Positions 16,884 to 18,359 of a stretch of 18,359 bases of DNA are shown here, piece by piece (position 1 is the stretch's first letter; each line of letters opens with the position of its first letter). The notes under the pieces are model-generated. The model was given only the letters and a program-made list of their open reading frames with translations. It had not been told where the DNA came from and ran no database searches. The position numbers were made by a program, and so were the translations under genes. Origin of the DNA: Sva-07 sp035529175 (GTDB taxonomy: Bacteria > Actinomycetota > Acidimicrobiia > Acidimicrobiales > Ilumatobacteraceae); NCBI GenBank assembly GCA_035529175.1, contig DATKXG010000064.1:1-18359 (forward strand), given 5' to 3'.

Positions 16884-17800
16884 TCACCGAGGCGGTGCCA
16901 TCGGCACTGGCAGGTGAACGCCTCGACAGGATCGTTGCGATCATCGGTGACCTCAGCCGGGCCGAAGCCGCTGCGATGATCGCCGCCGGCGGTGTGCGCG
17001 TGGACGGCGAGCCTGCTGCGTCCGGCAAGGTGCGGTTGCAGGAGGGCCAGCTCATCGAGGTCGATCCGCAGGCGATTCCCGAGCCGCCACTTCCGTCTGC
17101 GGACGCCAGCATCGAATTCGGGGTCGTCTACGAAGACGATGCTGTCATCGTGGTCGACAAGCCCGCGGGACTGGTGGTGCACCCAGGTGCCGGGAACCTG
17201 GACGGCACGTTGGTCAGTGGGTTGTTGGCCCGCTACCCGGAACTGGTGGGCGTCGGAGGCGATCCGATCCGCCCCGGCATCGTGCACCGCCTCGACGCGG
17301 GAAGCTCCGGCCTGCTGGTCGTGGCCCGCACCGATGCCGTCGCTGAGGCGCTGATCGAGCAGTTCGCCGATCACAGCGCAACCCGACGGTACGACTCGGT
17401 GGTGTGGGGTGTGCCCGACGCACCGCACGGCATCATCGACGCGCCGATCGGACGTGACCGCGGCGATCCCTTGAAGATGGCGGTCGTGGCCGGCGGTCGT
17501 CCGGCGCGCACCGACTACCGGGTCGTGGGGACCTACAGCAGCCCGGCCCTGGTGTCGCGTCTCGAGTGCCGTCTGGAGACGGGCCGCACGCATCAGATTC
17601 GCGTCCACCTGGCGTCGATCAACCATCCACTCGTCGGCGATCCGACATACAGCCAGCGCCGTCCCATGCTCGGGCTGACCCGTCCGTTCCTCCACGCCGC
17701 CGAGCTGGCGTTCGATCACCCCGTCACGGGCGAGCGCGTCACGTTCACCAGCCCGCTGGCCCCCGACCTCCAAGCCTGGCTCGACGCCGCCGAGGTCTGA
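16880..17800 (+). CDS. rluD: RluD-family 23S rRNA pseudouridine synthase
   Basis: RluA/RluD-family enzymes convert specific uridines of large-subunit rRNA to pseudouridine. The 306-residue protein has an N-terminal S4 RNA-binding domain (about 12-60, GERLDRIVAIIGDLSRAEA and GGVRVDG) and a catalytic domain starting at VVYEDDAVIVVDKPAGLVVH. The catalytic motif is GIVHRLDAGSSGLLVVART (133-151) with Asp139; most relatives read HRLDxxTSG, so Thr to Ser is a mild change. GRTHQIRVHLASINHPLVGD (235-254) is the second signature. ATG 16880 overlaps the lspA stop, and AGGAAG (16868-16873) lies six bases upstream. RluD (helix 69) is the likely specificity by family and context, but RluA/RluC-type specificity cannot be excluded from sequence alone. 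Confidence 0.92.
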   Translation: MITEAVPSALAGERLDRIVAIIGDLSRAEAAAMIAAGGVRVDGEPAASGKVRLQEGQLIEVDPQAIPEPPLPSADASIEFGVVYEDDAVIVVDKPAGLVVHPGAGNLDGTLVSGLLARYPELVGVGGDPIRPGIVHRLDAGSSGLLVVARTDAVAEALIEQFADHSATRRYDSVVWGVPDAPHGIIDAPIGRDRGDPLKMAVVAGGRPARTDYRVVGTYSSPALVSRLECRLETGRTHQIRVHLASINHPLVGDPTYSQRRPMLGLTRPFLHAAELAFDHPVTGERVTFTSPLAPDLQAWLDAAEV

Positions 17801-17817
17801 ACGACCCCGAACGACAC

Positions 17818-17865
17818 CCGGCGATGAGCGAACCGCCCGGATACCGGCGTGTGGCTCATCGCTGG
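17818..17865. terminator. Inverted repeat after rluD, possible terminator
   Basis: GCGATGAGC (17821-17829) and GCTCATCGC (17854-17862) pair perfectly, and CCG/TGG extends the stem to twelve pairs with one G-U. The 24-base loop contains CCGG-ATA-CCGG, able to form an inner stem. It starts 17 bases after the rluD stop and lies between converging genes. No T-run follows on the + strand (a G-rich stretch does), so termination is inferred. Confidence 0.5.
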
Positions 17866-17883
17866 TGGGGGTGGGGTTCAGAC

Positions 17884-18151
17884 GTGATCGCGCCCGGCGA
17901 GGGAAGCGCCAGCGACGAGCCGGACGAGGCCGACCCGGATTGTCGCGCTCCGACGTGTCGTGAGGCCGAGCAATCAGCAGGGAAGCGCCAGCGACGAGCC
18001 GGACGAGGCCGACCCGGATTGTCGCGCTCCGGCTTGCCGTGAGGCCGGGCAATCAACAGGAGTTGTGATCACGCCCGGCGAGGGAAGCGCCAGCGACGAG
18101 CCGGACGAGGCCGACGCGGATTGTCCCGATCCAGCTTGCCGTGAGGCCGAG
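17884..18151. repeat. Three copies of a ~70-base intergenic repeat
   Basis: Core copies lie at 17901-17970, 17980-18049 and 18082-18151. The first 34 bases (starting GGGAAGCGCCAGCGACGAGC) are identical in all three. By eye the cores differ pairwise at 4 (copies 1-2), 5 (2-3) and 7 (1-3) of 70 positions. Copies 1 and 3 also share a preceding 17-base segment (17884-17900 and 18065-18081, one mismatch) that copy 2 lacks. Core starts are 79 and 102 bases apart, so a single reading frame is not kept across all copies. This region (17801-18157) holds no convincing gene. The last copy ends seven bases from the stop codon of the minus-strand gene. Nature unknown; a dispersed intergenic repeat is one possibility. 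Confidence 0.95.
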
Positions 18152-18157
18152 AAGGAG

Positions 18158-18359
18158 TTACGGCCAGGGCGCGTCGCCGCGGGCCATGGCGGCGATGCCC
18201 GCGAGGGTGAAGCCCTCCAGGTAGGTGCGCATGTGGTCGCCGGCCTGATTCCAGATGCCGAGCAGGACGCATTGGCCTTCGTGGTCGCAGGCGCCGTCCT
18301 GGTGCGGTTGGCCGAAGTCGCCGAGGGTGATGGGGCCGTCGACGGCCGAGACGATCTCG
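18158..18359 (-). CDS. Rrf2-family transcriptional regulator, C-terminal fragment
   Basis: The minus-strand frame is open from the window edge to TAA at 18160-18158, giving the last 66 residues of a gene whose start lies beyond 18359. The fragment begins EIVSAVDGPITLGDF, a common Rrf2 feature (I..AVEGP). It continues with GACDHEGQCVLLGIW and a helix, HMRTYLEGFTLAGI, matching the C-x5-C-x5-W and C-terminal helix of IscR/NsrR-like proteins. These are winged-helix regulators, often sensing iron-sulphur status, nitric oxide or redox through a cluster. Cys24 and Cys30 of the fragment are visible, but the third cysteine expected about six residues before Cys24 is missing. Without the DNA-binding half, subfamily and targets cannot be assigned. 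It converges on rluD. Confidence 0.75.
   Translation of the reverse strand, partial: EIVSAVDGPITLGDFGQPHQDGACDHEGQCVLLGIWNQAGDHMRTYLEGFTLAGIAAMARGDAPWP

Noticed and set aside
17824..18042. 72-codon + strand ORF (start MSEPPGYRRV) running through the first two intergenic repeats
   Set aside because: It has no ribosome binding site, starts inside the inverted repeat after rluD, and the 79-base spacing puts the second copy in a different frame, so the repeat is not conserved as protein.
16334..18052. 572-codon minus-strand open frame across lspA, rluD and the repeat region
   Set aside because: It is antisense to lspA and rluD, whose catalytic motifs are intact, and it shows no family signature of its own.
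17884..18151. CRISPR array or insertion-sequence ends at the three-copy repeat
   Set aside because: Only three copies occur with short unequal gaps (9 and 32 bases), and there are no terminal inverted repeats, transposase gene or target duplications.
17856..18272. Minus-strand ORFs sharing RPHGK...RDNPGRPRPARRWRFP-like text
   Set aside because: The shared text comes only from the DNA repeat; the frames are very Arg/Pro-rich, have no family match, and one overlaps the better-supported Rrf2-type frame.

Overview
The window is GC-rich actinobacterial DNA carrying most of a division and cell wall (dcw) cluster plus the genes that usually follow it. The order is mraY, murD, ftsW, murG, murC, murB, ftsQ, ftsZ, pgeF, yggS, sepF, divIVA, ileS, a DksA/TraR-like gene, lspA and rluD, all on the + strand, followed by a converging Rrf2-type regulator cut by the right edge. 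This is close to the order I recall from Streptomyces and Mycobacterium. DivIVA with SepF, no ftsA between ftsQ and ftsZ, and a long type-2 (HYGH) IleS fit Actinomycetota. Three features point away from the classical actinomycetes: murB inside the cluster, no yggT between sepF and divIVA, and a divergent MurG. An Acidimicrobiia/Ilumatobacter-like organism is my best guess, but this is inference.

Layout. Positions 1-8125 hold lipid II synthesis and septal genes packed with 4-base ATGA/GTGA overlaps, a 17-base overlap or a 1-base gap, consistent with one translationally coupled operon. MurC, MurB and MurD build the UDP-MurNAc-peptide; MraY and MurG make lipid I and lipid II; FtsW polymerises lipid II at the septum; FtsQ links to the divisome. 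A 132-base gap then precedes ftsZ, which has a strong ribosome binding site and probably its own transcription start. pgeF and yggS follow, then sepF (FtsZ membrane anchor) and divIVA (polar scaffold), each with a good ribosome binding site.

Positions 12404-17800 hold ileS, which appears to start from a leaderless promoter, then a hairpin and a promoter. Next comes a small operon of a lysine/alanine/proline-repeat protein with a cysteine-less DksA-type domain, signal peptidase II and a pseudouridine synthase.

Positions 17801-18157 have no convincing gene. They hold a terminator-like inverted repeat and three copies of a roughly 70-base repeat that ends beside the stop codon of the Rrf2-type gene.

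I see no tRNA, rRNA, CRISPR array, insertion sequence or phage gene. The window is mainly a conserved core locus. The points worth a second look are the lineage-specific changes: the zinc-ligand-free DksA-like protein with its repeat tail, the loss of a metal ligand in PgeF, the altered MurG motifs, the repetitive acidic tail of FtsQ, a recurrent TAG-type -10 element, the 3' repeat array and the unusual cysteine pattern of the Rrf2 fragment.
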